A DNA stretch of 64,000 nucleotides from Methanoregulaceae archaeon (GTDB taxonomy: Archaea; Halobacteriota; Methanomicrobia; Methanomicrobiales; Methanospirillaceae). A program made the translations under genes and the position numbers. The stretch is from assembly GCA_015660885.1 (NCBI GenBank), contig JACTUB010000008.1, forward strand, positions 33,718 to 97,717. Direction: 5' to 3'. Shown here piece by piece: positions 7,947-17,650 of the stretch (positions within the stretch are counted from its first letter, which is position 1; every line of letters starts with the position of its first letter). Below the pieces are notes generated by a model. The model was given only the letters and a program-made list of their open reading frames with translations. It was not told where the DNA came from and did not search any database.

Positions 7947-8705
7947 TTATGTTCCTACAATTATCGGTTCATTGAGATTATTCAGAAGAGAGAGAATGGA
8001 GAGAGCCGCAAGGTAACTCGTTGCCGAATTACCGGGACTGGGTATATTTGTCACTCTGATATAGGTCTCTCCAAAGCTTCCTTCAATGAATAGTTCGTGA
8101 ACATTGCGGTCGACAGACGGATCAACCCAGAGCTCGACGTTGGTATCATGCCCTGCCGCAAGACTCATGGCTACTGAAACGTTGACATTTTTGGGAAATG
8201 CCTTGATACACTCATTGGCTTTCCCGGAAAATATGAGCCGTTTGGTGTCAGCAATAATACCAAGCGACGCCGGACTTTTTGTGGTTCTCAAAAGCAACCG
8301 CGTGATTTTGGAAATCCTTCCAATCTTGAGGTTATCGAGGCCAAAAATTGCCCCGCTGGGTATATGGATTTTCCTCCCTGACCTTAGTGCCAGTTCCCGT
8401 ATCTCATCTTTGAATACGATATCGGACAGGGCACCCACGCTCATGATCACCAGGTCTTTATTGTGAGACAGCACCCGCACGGCGTAGTTTTTAACAGCAC
8501 TGACAGATGCTGCTTCCACCACGATATCAATATCCGCAGCAATAAAGGACTCAAAATCCCCAAAGGGGTGTGCACCGGAAATCCCCGCGATTTCCTGTGC
8601 CCGCTCAAATACAAGGTCATAGACCGCTGTTATGGTAAAATCGCCCCCGTGCTGTGCGATGATATGTCCAATATTGCCACAGCCAAGCAGGCCGATTCTC
8701 ATCAT
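7947..8705 (-). CDS. nadX: L-aspartate dehydrogenase
   Basis: A protein of 252 residues with an N-terminal Rossmann motif GLLGCGNIG and the NadX pattern: VVEAASVSAVKNYAVRVL, VMSVGALSD, HIPSGAIFGLDNLK, GKANECIKAFPKNVNVS and ELWVDPSVDRNVHEL. It oxidises aspartate to iminoaspartate, the first step of de novo NAD synthesis, in place of NadB. It overlaps nothing and precedes nadC in the same operon. Its divergent neighbour across about 190 bp is the tRNA methylthiotransferase. Confidence 0.93.
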   Translation of the reverse strand: MMRIGLLGCGNIGHIIAQHGGDFTITAVYDLVFERAQEIAGISGAHPFGDFESFIAADIDIVVEAASVSAVKNYAVRVLSHNKDLVIMSVGALSDIVFKDEIRELALRSGRKIHIPSGAIFGLDNLKIGRISKITRLLLRTTKSPASLGIIADTKRLIFSGKANECIKAFPKNVNVSVAMSLAAGHDTNVELWVDPSVDRNVHELFIEGSFGETYIRVTNIPSPGNSATSYLAALSILSLLNNLNEPIIVGT

Positions 8706-8893
8706 GATTAACAGATTATGGGTGTCATTGGTTAAGTGTTGTGCTTACATGAGGTGCCTTAAGGGAAAACGGGCTGGGGACAGATGGTCTATCCCAGTTA
8801 TTGCACATCTTTTTTATCATTCTGGTTTTACCTTATATCCGGTTTAACACTATTTATTGAAGTGCGTTCAATTGATCTTCGTAGTGCAGTAAA

Positions 8894-10159
8894 ATGGGAG
8901 AAATACGGGATCCTGTGAGCGGGGAATTTATGGATAGGGATATACTTGAAAGGTTGTGTCACGTGCGTGTTTATATCGAAACTTACGGGTGTCGTTATAA
9001 CTTCGGGGACACGGCAAAACTGATCGAAGTCCTGAAACACAATGGGAGCACAATTGTCAGTTCTGCAGAAGAGGCAGATGCTGTTATTATCAATACCTGT
9101 ACTGTTGTGGGGTCAACTGAGAGGCGGATGCTTAGGAGACTTTCGCGGTTCAGGGATTATAATCTCTTTGTGATGGGGTGCATGCCGGCAGTGCAGAGGG
9201 AAGCAATTTTTGCGGTATGTGCGCCCGCCATTATCTCATCAGCTGCAATACGGGAGATATATCGGAGTATACGAACAGTGCCCGTTGGAGGAGTAGCGAT
9301 TGTCCAAGTGGCGCAGGGATGTGCAGGCAGGTGCACATATTGTCTGACACGAGCAGCCCGTGGTCCCCTGAAAAGTATTCCGGAAGATGAGATCTTGGCA
9401 GAAATCGTGGCATATGCAGGAGCAGGGACACCGGAAATCCAGATCACTGCACAGGATGTAAGCAGCTGGGGACAGGATTTTGGAAAATCGCTTCCCGCTC
9501 TTTTACATGCGGTGGGCAATCTGCCGGGACATTTTATGATCCGGGTTGGCATGATGAACCCTGCTTCAGTAAAAGAAATACTTGATGATCTGGTCGAAGC
9601 TTTTGCCAGTGAGCATATTTTCAAATTTCTTCATCTTCCCGTTCAGTCGGGATCAGACCGTATTCTTGAGCGAATGGGAAGGGCCTATACAGTTGCAGAT
9701 TTTGAAGAAATTGTGACTGCATTTAAAAACCGGTATACCGAGCTTACTCTTGCCACTGATATGATAGTCGGGTTTCATGGAGAAACTGAAGAAGACTTTT
9801 CAGCATCGCTTGACCTGATCGAGCGTGTGCGTCCTAACAAGGTAAATATTACCCGCTATTCACAGCGCCCTTTTACCCCCCTTTCATCGGAAAAAGACTT
9901 CCCGGACTGGATTAAAAAAGACCGGTCCCGGCGCATGAATGTCAGGGCAGTAAAGATCTATGCTTCTGTTAACAAAGGATATCTTGAAAAACCGGTACCT
10001 TTTGTCGTAACAGAAACCATAAAAAAAGGATCTGTCATGGCCCGCTCTCCTTATTATCTGGGAATTGTGATTAACGAGGATCTTCCTGTCGGATATACCG
10101 GCGAGGCAATCCTGAAAAAAGACCAGAAGTACTTTTTTGCAGGACAGAGAGTCGCGTAA
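8894..10159 (+). CDS. tRNA-N6-threonylcarbamoyladenosine methylthiotransferase (CDKAL1/e-MtaB type)
   Basis: The product has 421 residues and three domains. The N-terminal UPF0004 domain shows YIETYGCRYN and NTCTVVG with its cluster cysteines. The radical SAM core has CAGRCTYC (CxxxCxxC), and a C-terminal TRAM domain spans roughly residues 360-420. It methylthiolates t6A37 of ANN-decoding tRNAs. Homologues usually begin just before VYIETYGC, so the real start may be the ATG at 8930 or a GTG near 8961 rather than the ATG at 8894; no clear Shine-Dalgarno settles this. It is monocistronic. Confidence 0.9.
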   Translation: MGEIRDPVSGEFMDRDILERLCHVRVYIETYGCRYNFGDTAKLIEVLKHNGSTIVSSAEEADAVIINTCTVVGSTERRMLRRLSRFRDYNLFVMGCMPAVQREAIFAVCAPAIISSAAIREIYRSIRTVPVGGVAIVQVAQGCAGRCTYCLTRAARGPLKSIPEDEILAEIVAYAGAGTPEIQITAQDVSSWGQDFGKSLPALLHAVGNLPGHFMIRVGMMNPASVKEILDDLVEAFASEHIFKFLHLPVQSGSDRILERMGRAYTVADFEEIVTAFKNRYTELTLATDMIVGFHGETEEDFSASLDLIERVRPNKVNITRYSQRPFTPLSSEKDFPDWIKKDRSRRMNVRAVKIYASVNKGYLEKPVPFVVTETIKKGSVMARSPYYLGIVINEDLPVGYTGEAILKKDQKYFFAGQRVA

Positions 10160-10392
10160 TTCATAAGACTTCCCTTATGTCCAGAATAGAGCTGTAAGGA
10201 GGAGGGAGAATCATCGTTTTTCAGGAATGTATAATACAAAAATCTCTGCATCTCTTTACTATTCCCTCTTCCTCTCCACCACCCTTGTCACTGCCATCTT
10301 GAACCGATAGGATACGGGTCCACCTGAAAAAGAAAAGAACGGTTTTATACCCCCTTAAATGAACACTCCTTATCGATCAATAACACTGTGTT

Positions 10393-10938
10393 ATGGTGAA
10401 GTATATGGATGAAATTGAAGTTGGATTTAAAAAACTGGAGCAGAAGATAGAGGAACTGCAGGAAAAAAGGGATTCTCTTACCCAGGAAATCAGGGACCAT
10501 GACACAGAACTCCTGGCGCGGATGGCTAGTTCAGCGGTTCCCGTTGTCAGGATTGTCGGCCTGAATATGTTAAGGATGGGTAAACAGGATACCAAGGGAG
10601 AAATCTACGATCCCGCATATTACCCGGGGAAGATGATTATTTTGGGAAAAGCTGCAACGCCCGCTGCATTCCGGCCTGATAATGCCTCAAAACCGGTCAC
10701 TGACCAGTTCTGCGTACTGTCTGAAGAAGGTAAATTTTTCGAACTAATGTACAGTTTCGACGGATTTCTTACCGATTCGTATCTTAACCCAATCGATACG
10801 AAGACAGCAATAGAACACTATGGATATGATATTATGTTCATGCTCTACCGCGCGATACACGATTACCTGAAAGGAGAAGAAGCTCTTGTTGAAGCCTTGG
10901 AAAAAGTGATAGGATATGTCTTTGCCAAAAAAACCTGA
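10393..10938 (+). CDS. Conserved-looking hypothetical protein with N-terminal coiled coil
   Basis: A 181-residue soluble protein. Residues 5-45 form a strongly charged heptad-like helix (EIEVGFKKLEQKIEELQEKR). A globular part follows, with ILGKAATPAAFRP, DQFCVLSEEGKFFELMYSFD and FMLYRAIHDYLKGEEALVEA. I do not recognise the family. It stands alone, with a T-rich stretch and a TATA-like ttttatac near 10343 upstream. It is probably a real gene because codon use and composition match its neighbours. Confidence 0.65.
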   Translation: MVKYMDEIEVGFKKLEQKIEELQEKRDSLTQEIRDHDTELLARMASSAVPVVRIVGLNMLRMGKQDTKGEIYDPAYYPGKMIILGKAATPAAFRPDNASKPVTDQFCVLSEEGKFFELMYSFDGFLTDSYLNPIDTKTAIEHYGYDIMFMLYRAIHDYLKGEEALVEALEKVIGYVFAKKT

Positions 10939-11163
10939 CTGGCAAAGTTTCTCTTTTTAGCCCTTGATGATGGAAAAGGAGATTTCAGCAATAGATTGCT
11001 GGTAACCGCAATAATTAAAAAACAGGATAAAAACATCCCGATATGTGCCGATACCCTTTGCGGCAAACCATGAAATTGCAGGTACTGCATCGGTTGCAGG
11101 GAACGGGAAGGTAAAATTAAAAAACAGGCGGATCCAAGAAAAAAACTGTCAGAATATTGCGGA

Positions 11164-11237
11164 TGGGCCCGATGTGATTCGAACACATGACCTCCCGGTT
11201 ATCAGCCGGGCGCACCACCGAGCTATGCTACGGGCCC
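11164..11237 (-). tRNA. tRNA-Ile(GAT)
   Basis: A 74-nt tRNA. The acceptor stem GGGCCCG/CGGGCCC with discriminator A is complete. The anticodon arm CCCGG-CTGATAA-CCGGG carries GAT, and the T arm has GTTCGAATC. The CCA end is not encoded. No intron. Confidence 0.95.
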
Positions 11238-11374
11238 AAAAGTTTGCCTGAAATTTACTTTATTTACTACTCCACCAGAGTTTTTATAGGTTGTGAATCG
11301 GCAGAGTGAGATGGCAGAACAATCAGATAGGGATATGTGTGAAAAAGCCACGGTATAAGTACGGATCTGAGATC

Positions 11375-13144
11375 ATGGGACGGAAATATCTTCTCGGGAA
11401 TGAAGCGATCGCCCACGCCTGTCTCGAGTCAGGTGTGGATTTTGTAAGCGGATATCCCGGCACACCCTCATCGGAAGTGATTGATGTGCTGCGTATCCAG
11501 CCGGATCGATCCTACTATGTTGAGTGGTCAGTCAACGAAAAGGTGGCACTGGAGAATGCTCTTGCAGCTGCGTGGTGTGGTATCCGTGCACTCTGTACCA
11601 TGAAACACGTGGGGCTCAATGTTGCTGCAGACCCTCTGATGACAAGTGCCTATACCGGTGTTACCGCCGGGCTGGTGATAATGAGTGCGGATGATCCATT
11701 CGCCCACAGTTCACAGAACGAACAGGATTCCCGGTGCTATGCACATTTCGCCCGGATACCCTGCCTCGATCCTGCAAGTATTCAGGAAGCCCACGACATG
11801 ATTCCGAAAGCGTTTAGCCTTTCTGAGGAATTCGGGCTGCCCGTACTCTTCCGGCCTACGACCCGTATCTGTCACTCAAAGGGAGATATAGAGATATCTG
11901 AACCGGTTGAGGGTTTACGGAAAGGTGAATTCCATAAAGATCCCCGACAGTATGTGGTGATCCCCGCGCATACCCGTCTCCTGCATAAAAAACTCAACGA
12001 GAAACAACCTGCTATCCGGAAACGGTTGGTTGAACTCGGATACAACCGTTATACAATACAGGGGAAAACTGCAATTATCGCGAGCGGGATTGGCGCCACT
12101 TATGTGCAGGAATTATTACCTGACGGAGTCTCGTTCATGAAAATCGGGGCGTACCCGATTGATGAGGAATGGCTGGGTGATTTTGTAAAAAAGCATGAAA
12201 AAATTCTCGTGATTGAAGAACTTGCGCCGGAAGTGGAAGAGGCTGTGCGCCAGGCAGCAGGATGTGTTCCCGTATTGGGAAAGAAGAACGGGTTTGCACC
12301 ATTCGAAGGTGAGTTATCACCTCAGGCTGTCGCAGCGATAATGGAGAGAGCGGGATTTTTGAAAAAAAATCCGCTCCCGCTTGGAGATCCATTACAAAAT
12401 CTTCCTCCCCGTCCCCCCATCCTTTGCGCCGGCTGCCTGCACCGCGTGGCCTTCTATGCAATAAAAAAAGTCTTCAGGGATGCGGTATACCCAAGTGACA
12501 TCGGGTGTTATACGCTCGGTCTCCAGCTGGGTGTGGTTGATACCACCATCTGTATGGGCGCATCAATCACGGTGGCGAGTGGCATTTTTCATGCCGGTGA
12601 TCCGCGAGACATTGTCTGTACTATCGGGGATTCCACGTTCCTGCATACCGGCATCCAAGGCCTGCTAAATGCCGTCTACAATGGAGCAAATATCACCGTT
12701 GTGATTCTTGACAACCGGATCACGGCCATGACCGGACACCAGCCGAACCCCAACTCAGGTATGACTGCATGTGGTGCAGAGAGCCCTCCGGTCTCGCTCG
12801 AAGCGATATGTCGAGCCTGTGGTGTCATTTTTGTTGAGAGTGTTAATCCGTACGAAGTTACCGGTATGGTCACCGTCTTGCAGGAGGCAAAGAAACGCAA
12901 AGGGGTGAAGGTTATTATCGCAAAACAGCTGTGTGTTATCTCAGCGCGGCGGGCAGGAATAAAACGCGGAAGCTACCAGGTTAACCCTGAGATATGTACC
13001 GGCTGCGGGACCTGTGTACGGTTTGGCTGCCCGGCTATTGAGTTTGCAGATGAAAGGGCCCGGATTAATGATCTCTGTAGCGGGTGCGCAGTATGCGCTC
13101 AGCTCTGTCCCGTCGGGGCAATCTCCCGGGAGGGAAAGAAATGA
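11375..13144 (+). CDS. iorA: Indolepyruvate:ferredoxin oxidoreductase, alpha subunit
   Basis: A 589-residue protein with pyruvate:ferredoxin oxidoreductase-type domain I at the N-terminus (GNEAIAHACLESGVDFVSGY, PGTPSSE). A TPP-binding domain follows around residues 360-520 (CAGCLHRVAFYAIKK, CTIGDSTFLHTGIQGL, LDNRITAMTGHQ). At the C-terminus are two 4Fe-4S ferredoxin motifs, CTGCGTCVRFGCP and CSGCAVCAQLCP. It oxidatively decarboxylates aryl pyruvates to aryl-acetyl-CoA, or runs in reverse for aromatic amino acid synthesis. I start at the ATG at 11375 (MGRKYLLGN), as homologues do. Its stop overlaps the iorB start. Confidence 0.94.
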   Translation: MGRKYLLGNEAIAHACLESGVDFVSGYPGTPSSEVIDVLRIQPDRSYYVEWSVNEKVALENALAAAWCGIRALCTMKHVGLNVAADPLMTSAYTGVTAGLVIMSADDPFAHSSQNEQDSRCYAHFARIPCLDPASIQEAHDMIPKAFSLSEEFGLPVLFRPTTRICHSKGDIEISEPVEGLRKGEFHKDPRQYVVIPAHTRLLHKKLNEKQPAIRKRLVELGYNRYTIQGKTAIIASGIGATYVQELLPDGVSFMKIGAYPIDEEWLGDFVKKHEKILVIEELAPEVEEAVRQAAGCVPVLGKKNGFAPFEGELSPQAVAAIMERAGFLKKNPLPLGDPLQNLPPRPPILCAGCLHRVAFYAIKKVFRDAVYPSDIGCYTLGLQLGVVDTTICMGASITVASGIFHAGDPRDIVCTIGDSTFLHTGIQGLLNAVYNGANITVVILDNRITAMTGHQPNPNSGMTACGAESPPVSLEAICRACGVIFVESVNPYEVTGMVTVLQEAKKRKGVKVIIAKQLCVISARRAGIKRGSYQVNPEICTGCGTCVRFGCPAIEFADERARINDLCSGCAVCAQLCPVGAISREGKK

Positions 13145-13728
13145 GCGAAAGTTATGATATCCTGATCGTCGGAATTGGCGGCCAGGGAACAATTCTTGCC
13201 TCCAACATACTTGGTGAAGCCTGCCTTATTGAAGGGAGACATGTAAAAGGTGCGGAGACGCACGGTATGGCACAACGCGGTGGTTCTGTAGAGAGTCACA
13301 TCAGGATCGACGGATTGTTTGGACCTCTGATCCCCCCGGGCAGAGCAGATCTTCTGATCTCGTTTGATCTTCTTGAAGCGCTCCGCTATTCCCATTATCT
13401 GAAAAAGGGGGGGAAAATGGTGGTGAACCGGCATCTGGTTCTTCCCACCTCAGTATTTACACAGAATCTACCTGCACCCACTCAGGATGAGATTATTGAA
13501 GCATTAAAAAAGCATGCACTCTGCCTTCTCGATGCAGATACAATAGCTGAGGAAGCCGGAAGCCCCCTGTCGCAAAATGTGGTTATGCTAGGAGCGGCAT
13601 CGCAGTCAATTCCGCTCGAACCAGAATCACTTCTCGACGCAGTAAAACGTCTCGTCCCTAAAAAAACTCTGGAAATCAATATAAAAGCCTTTGAAATGGG
13701 CAGGAAATTTGGCGGGACATGCCGATGA
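13141..13728 (+). CDS. iorB: Indolepyruvate:ferredoxin oxidoreductase, beta subunit
   Basis: The 195-residue gamma-type domain of 2-oxoacid:ferredoxin oxidoreductases: DILIVGIGGQGTILASNILG, then KGAETHGMAQRGGSVESHIR, then SFDLLEALR. It pairs with IorA in a heterodimer or heterotetramer. Its ATG overlaps the iorA TGA (ATGA), and its own TGA overlaps the start of the methyltransferase gene the same way. The three genes therefore form a translationally coupled operon. Confidence 0.93.
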   Translation: MSESYDILIVGIGGQGTILASNILGEACLIEGRHVKGAETHGMAQRGGSVESHIRIDGLFGPLIPPGRADLLISFDLLEALRYSHYLKKGGKMVVNRHLVLPTSVFTQNLPAPTQDEIIEALKKHALCLLDADTIAEEAGSPLSQNVVMLGAASQSIPLEPESLLDAVKRLVPKKTLEINIKAFEMGRKFGGTCR

Positions 13729-14444
13729 GACGGAGGCTGGGTCATTTCGATATTGATACTATTTACCTTGGCGATGCTCTTGAGCTGATGCAGGGGATTC
13801 CGGATGGAGTCATTGACCTCATCGTCACCGATCCACCTTTTGCGATCGATTTCAGGGCACAACGGGTGAATTACAACCGTACCGGTTCTTACGTCCTGGA
13901 AGGATATCAGGAGATTCCGGAGGCACATTACCAGAAATTTACGCACCGGTGGATGACAGCAGCAGCAAGGGTGCTCGCGTCTGAAGGGAGCATGTATGTT
14001 TTTTCCGGGTGGAACCGGCTCAAAGATATTCTTGAAGGTCTCGATGCAGCAGGATTCACGACAATCAATCATCTCATCTGGAAATACCAGTTCGGTGTCT
14101 TTACCAAAAAAAAATATGTGACCAGCCATTATCACATCCTCTTCGTCGTCAAAAATCCCGCCAGCTATACATTCAATAAAATCGATCACTATCCGGAAGA
14201 TGTCTGGGTCATTAACCGGGAATACTGGAAGGGGAAAAAGAAGACGCCGACCAAACTCCCTTCTGAAATTATTAAAAAGATACTGATGTATTCGAGTAAT
14301 CCCGGTGATCTGATCTTTGATCCGTTTCTTGGATCAGGAACAGTGGCTGTCGGGGCAAAAACAGAAGGTCGCCATTTCCTCGGTTTTGAGATTGTCCCTG
14401 AATATTTTACCTTTGCCCAAGAACGTCTCATGTTATTCTTATAA
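13725..14444 (+). CDS. Beta-class DNA methyltransferase (N4-cytosine or N6-adenine)
   Basis: A protein of 239 residues. The order is catalytic motif IV first (VTDPPFAIDF, near residue 37), then a central region (MYVFSGWNRLKDILE), then the SAM motif FDPFLGSGTVAVGAKTEGRH near residue 200. This order defines the beta class. DPPF suggests an amino-methyltransferase; base specificity cannot be read reliably. It is coupled by ATGA to iorB with no restriction endonuclease nearby, so it looks like an orphan methyltransferase. An ATG at 13719 is an alternative start. Confidence 0.87.
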   Translation: MRRRLGHFDIDTIYLGDALELMQGIPDGVIDLIVTDPPFAIDFRAQRVNYNRTGSYVLEGYQEIPEAHYQKFTHRWMTAAARVLASEGSMYVFSGWNRLKDILEGLDAAGFTTINHLIWKYQFGVFTKKKYVTSHYHILFVVKNPASYTFNKIDHYPEDVWVINREYWKGKKKTPTKLPSEIIKKILMYSSNPGDLIFDPFLGSGTVAVGAKTEGRHFLGFEIVPEYFTFAQERLMLFL

Positions 14445-14487
14445 AATGTATATTAAAAAGTCGTGAAAAAGGTAATACTCAACGAGA

Positions 14488-14571
14488 CGCTGAGGGGGGG
14501 AATTGAACCCCCGAGGCACTTTCGCACCACAGGCTTTCCAGGCCTGCGCCCTACCGCTAGACTACCTCAGC
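14488..14571 (-). tRNA. tRNA-Ser(GGA)
   Basis: A class II tRNA of 84 nt with a long variable arm. Acceptor GCTGAGG/CCTCAGC with discriminator G. The anticodon loop CTGGAAA within GCAGG/CCTGT-type stems gives anticodon GGA. T arm GGTTCAATTCC. No encoded CCA and no intron. Confidence 0.94.
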
Positions 14572-14650
14572 AAAAAGTGTATCCTATCTGTTAGCCGGGT
14601 ATTTTTTTAATGCTATCTCTTTCTTATGTACATTTTTTCCGGACCTGATC

Positions 14651-15592
14651 CTATTTTCTGCCTTTCTTTTCTTCCTTACAGGATGTCGTCCAGCCCCTCG
14701 GATAGGTACCCGGCCGGAGGAAAACGGTGGTAGGAGCAATGACGAGCCCGGTTTCTCCGGGTTTGAGCGAACTGGAATGGATAAGCGCTCTGCCCAGGCA
14801 GATGAACTCCTTTTTCTGTGAGAGAACGGCAACGGTCTGGTCCTTTTTAAACTCATCATTCCTGATTATACCGACGCCGGCAAGCACCGCACCGCGGCAG
14901 ACGGCATCAATTGCCGTGTCCCTGATAATGACAGTCGGTAAATCAGGTACTGCCGCATCAACTGACAGGATCATCGATGCGAGTAGTGTGCGATTCCCCT
15001 CCTTTACTGCATTACAGGCATCCTGAATATCGTAAAGTGTATGCATTCCCTGTTCACTGAAGGCACCCGACCTTATACGGCGCAGTTCCACCATATGTGC
15101 ACCGGTACCCAGTGCGAGTCCCATGTGATGGCAGAGAGAACGAATGTATGTTCCGGCATCGCATTTGACGCGGAACAGGACAAGGCGCCCTTCATTATCG
15201 AGAATCTTCAGTTTGTGAATAGTGCGGATCCGAAGTACGCGTTTCACCGCACTTTTCCGAGGGGGGCGCTGATAGAGTCTTCCTGTGAACTCAGCAGCAA
15301 TCTGTTCGATTCGGTTTTTGTCCACATCCCCGTGCAATCGCATAAGGCAGATATATTCCTTATCGTGCTGGAGGAGAAGTGGGGCAAGACGGACCGCATT
15401 ACCGAGCATGACAAGAAGCACTCCTGAGACCTGAGGGTCAAGCGTTCCCGCATGTCCCACCTGGCAGCCGAGCATCCTGCCAACCCATGCCGCCACCTGA
15501 TGGCTGGACGGGCCCCTGGGCTTGTCGATAACGAGAATCCCGGCACGGTCCCATAAAGGCGTATCTGCCTTGTCAGTACAGGCAGTCATCAT
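14651..15592 (-). CDS. cbf5: H/ACA RNA-guided pseudouridine synthase Cbf5
   Basis: A protein of about 313 residues. The TruB-type catalytic domain has ILVIDKPRGPSSHQVAAWV and the catalytic Asp in GHAGTLDPQVSGVL. CDAGTYIRSLCHHMGLALGT is the second signature, and the C-terminal PUA domain covers about the last 80 residues. It modifies rRNA with Nop10, Gar1 and L7Ae guided by H/ACA RNAs. The start was placed at the ATG at 15592, preceded by AAGGA, inside the last codons of hemD; an earlier ATG at 15622 would overlap hemD by 50 bases. It lies apart from the ribosomal operon, where cbf5 often follows cmk. Confidence 0.92.
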   Translation of the reverse strand: MMTACTDKADTPLWDRAGILVIDKPRGPSSHQVAAWVGRMLGCQVGHAGTLDPQVSGVLLVMLGNAVRLAPLLLQHDKEYICLMRLHGDVDKNRIEQIAAEFTGRLYQRPPRKSAVKRVLRIRTIHKLKILDNEGRLVLFRVKCDAGTYIRSLCHHMGLALGTGAHMVELRRIRSGAFSEQGMHTLYDIQDACNAVKEGNRTLLASMILSVDAAVPDLPTVIIRDTAIDAVCRGAVLAGVGIIRNDEFKKDQTVAVLSQKKEFICLGRALIHSSSLKPGETGLVIAPTTVFLRPGTYPRGWTTSCKEEKKGRK

Positions 15593-16280
15593 GTTCCTTA
15601 TCCTTCGTGGAGAGATATTCATTCAGAGCTCTTAGTGACCCTTCGAGGGATCCGTCCCCGATCACCGCAGGATTTGTTCCCGCTCTCAGCATTGCAGCGG
15701 CGGTTATATCACCGATTGCCAGTACAAGCAGATCCGGGTGCTTTGTCCATATGGCCCTGGCAAATGACATTGCACTCGTAAACAGGATTGCATCCGCACC
15801 CTCGAGGCCGAGAGGCTCTTCCGTAGGCTCCAGACCGTAGCAACGGAATTCGTGAGGGATACCTCCTGTAATAGTTATGGCATCGAGCAGCGAGGGATTC
15901 GGAACGTCAGCCCGCGGGATGCCGATATGTTTCCCTCGGATCCACTCTCCAAGGTAGGGAACAAAATCCTTTGAATAGAAACTGGTCAGCACTTCACAGT
16001 GAATGCTGAAATGCTCAAGTTCTTTTGCAGTCTGCGGACCGATGGCAATTATCCGGGGGATTTTTTTCAGGAGCGGGGCGATGATCTTTGCTGGTAGTGC
16101 GCTTGTGAAGAAGAGACAGTCGAACTCACCGCGATTGACGGCCTGCACGAATGCTGCAATCTCTCCCGGCCGTGTCTCCGCCCTCAAAGGATAGACACTA
16201 TAGCAACTGTGACCGTACTGTGCGCAGCGTGCAGCATCGTTTTTTTCCTTCCCTGCAAGCCGGGTGACTGCGATCTTCAT
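15573..16280 (-). CDS. hemD: Uroporphyrinogen-III synthase
   Basis: A 235-residue protein with the weakly conserved HemD fold: MKIAVTRLAGKEKN at the start, FFTSALPAKII, IIAIGPQTAKELE, and ADAILFTSAMSFARAI late in the chain. It cyclises hydroxymethylbilane to uroporphyrinogen III, the branch point to F430, cobalamin and siroheme, all needed by methanogens. It overlaps the start of cbf5 by about 20 bases, so the two are coupled although functionally unrelated. Confidence 0.88.
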   Translation of the reverse strand: MKIAVTRLAGKEKNDAARCAQYGHSCYSVYPLRAETRPGEIAAFVQAVNRGEFDCLFFTSALPAKIIAPLLKKIPRIIAIGPQTAKELEHFSIHCEVLTSFYSKDFVPYLGEWIRGKHIGIPRADVPNPSLLDAITITGGIPHEFRCYGLEPTEEPLGLEGADAILFTSAMSFARAIWTKHPDLLVLAIGDITAAAMLRAGTNPAVIGDGSLEGSLRALNEYLSTKDKEHDDCLY

Positions 16281-16358
16281 TACGGATTCATCGCCTCTTT
16301 ATGTTATGATGGTATGCATTTCGGTGAATTTATGTTCATTCTCCTACATCTCTTGTGA

Positions 16359-17573
16359 ATGGAAGAGATCCTGCTGGGTACTGGTATCGGGATACTTCTT
16401 GGGACCATAAGCGGGATAATCCCCGGTGTGCATGCAAACACCCTTGCGGGTGTGCTTTTAAGTTTTCAGGTCGCACTCCTGTCTCTCTTTGGCCCCCTTG
16501 CCCTTGCCGGTGCGATGTTTGCTGCCCTGATAACCCACACATTTGTGGACTCCATCCCAAGTACATTTTTGGGTGTTCCGGATGCAGATACCTCCCTTGC
16601 AGTACTGCCCGCCCATGCGCTCTGCCTTGAGGGTAATGGAGAGGAAGCCGTGAGGATAGCGGCACTTGGCAGCGCCTGTGCAATGATTATTGCAGTACCG
16701 CTTTCGATCGTCTGTTTTTTCCTCCTTCCCGCTCTCCAGCCATACTTTGACTGGTGGATTGGCATTCTCCTGGTTGCATCTGTTGGGTACATGGTCATTT
16801 CCAGTGAGTGCCCAGGCTGGGGACTTGCACTGTTTCTGGTATCCGGAGTGCTTGGGATCTTTGCACTCCGCTATGCTTTCCTCAGCTGGCACACTCTTAC
16901 CGGAGGCAGTGCGATTCTCATGCCACTTCTTACCGGTCTTTTCGGGGTTTCTGTCCTTCTCACCGCGTCAAAGGGTGTAATACCGGAACAGCATTTCTGG
17001 GGGATCCGGATGGAAGACAGGACTATCCTGAAATGTACATTTCTCGGTACCATTGCAGGGGTGGCTGTCGGTTGGCTGCCAGGACTCTCAACAGCATCTG
17101 CTAACGGGGTGCTCGCTTCGCTTATCGGATATGAAAAGGACCGCCGGGCATATATTCTGGCGACGAATGCGGCGAATACAGCAAATGCTTTCATAGGACT
17201 TGCAGCATTATTTGCGCTGTCGCGGATGCGCAACGGTGTCATGATTGCACTTTCCGAGCTTCCGCTGCCAACCATGAGCGAAATGACCGTAGTCGGTGTT
17301 CTTGCAGCCTTCGCCGCATATATTATTACTATTGTGCTATCCCGTTCTGCGGGTAGGTTTAACGGAATTGACGGGAGAATGCTGAACCGATCGGTTATTG
17401 CGTTTATTATAGTATTAAGCATCATCCTCACAGGTCCGTTTGGCGTGGTTATCCTTATTCTTGCAACCGTTTTAGGACTTGTGCCTTACCTTGTTAACGT
17501 CCCCAGAGTTTACTGTATGGGTGTAATCATGATACCCGTAATACTCTTTTCGTTGGGCATTGCATGGGTATGA
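16359..17573 (+). CDS. TctA/DUF112-family membrane permease (COG1784 type)
   Basis: A 404-residue integral membrane protein with about ten hydrophobic helices. The N-terminal GIGILLGTISGIIPGVHANT and the internal repeat GTIAGVAVGWLPGLSTASAN are the two Gly/Pro-rich motifs typical of TctA-like permeases. Bacterial relatives move tricarboxylates with TctB and a periplasmic binding protein. No such partner genes are present here, as is usual for the archaeal branch, so the substrate is unknown. It diverges from hemD. Confidence 0.82.
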   Translation: MEEILLGTGIGILLGTISGIIPGVHANTLAGVLLSFQVALLSLFGPLALAGAMFAALITHTFVDSIPSTFLGVPDADTSLAVLPAHALCLEGNGEEAVRIAALGSACAMIIAVPLSIVCFFLLPALQPYFDWWIGILLVASVGYMVISSECPGWGLALFLVSGVLGIFALRYAFLSWHTLTGGSAILMPLLTGLFGVSVLLTASKGVIPEQHFWGIRMEDRTILKCTFLGTIAGVAVGWLPGLSTASANGVLASLIGYEKDRRAYILATNAANTANAFIGLAALFALSRMRNGVMIALSELPLPTMSEMTVVGVLAAFAAYIITIVLSRSAGRFNGIDGRMLNRSVIAFIIVLSIILTGPFGVVILILATVLGLVPYLVNVPRVYCMGVIMIPVILFSLGIAWV

Positions 17574-17650
17574 TCCCGTGATGCGTTTTTGGTTGTCCGA
17601 CATCAGCTGATCTATGGTTTTATACGGACACGAACCCTAAATTTCCGGTA

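Noticed and set aside
13482..14189. 235-codon minus-strand frame across iorB and the methyltransferase
   Set aside because: It spans the overlap of two clear genes on the other strand and shows no recognisable motif.
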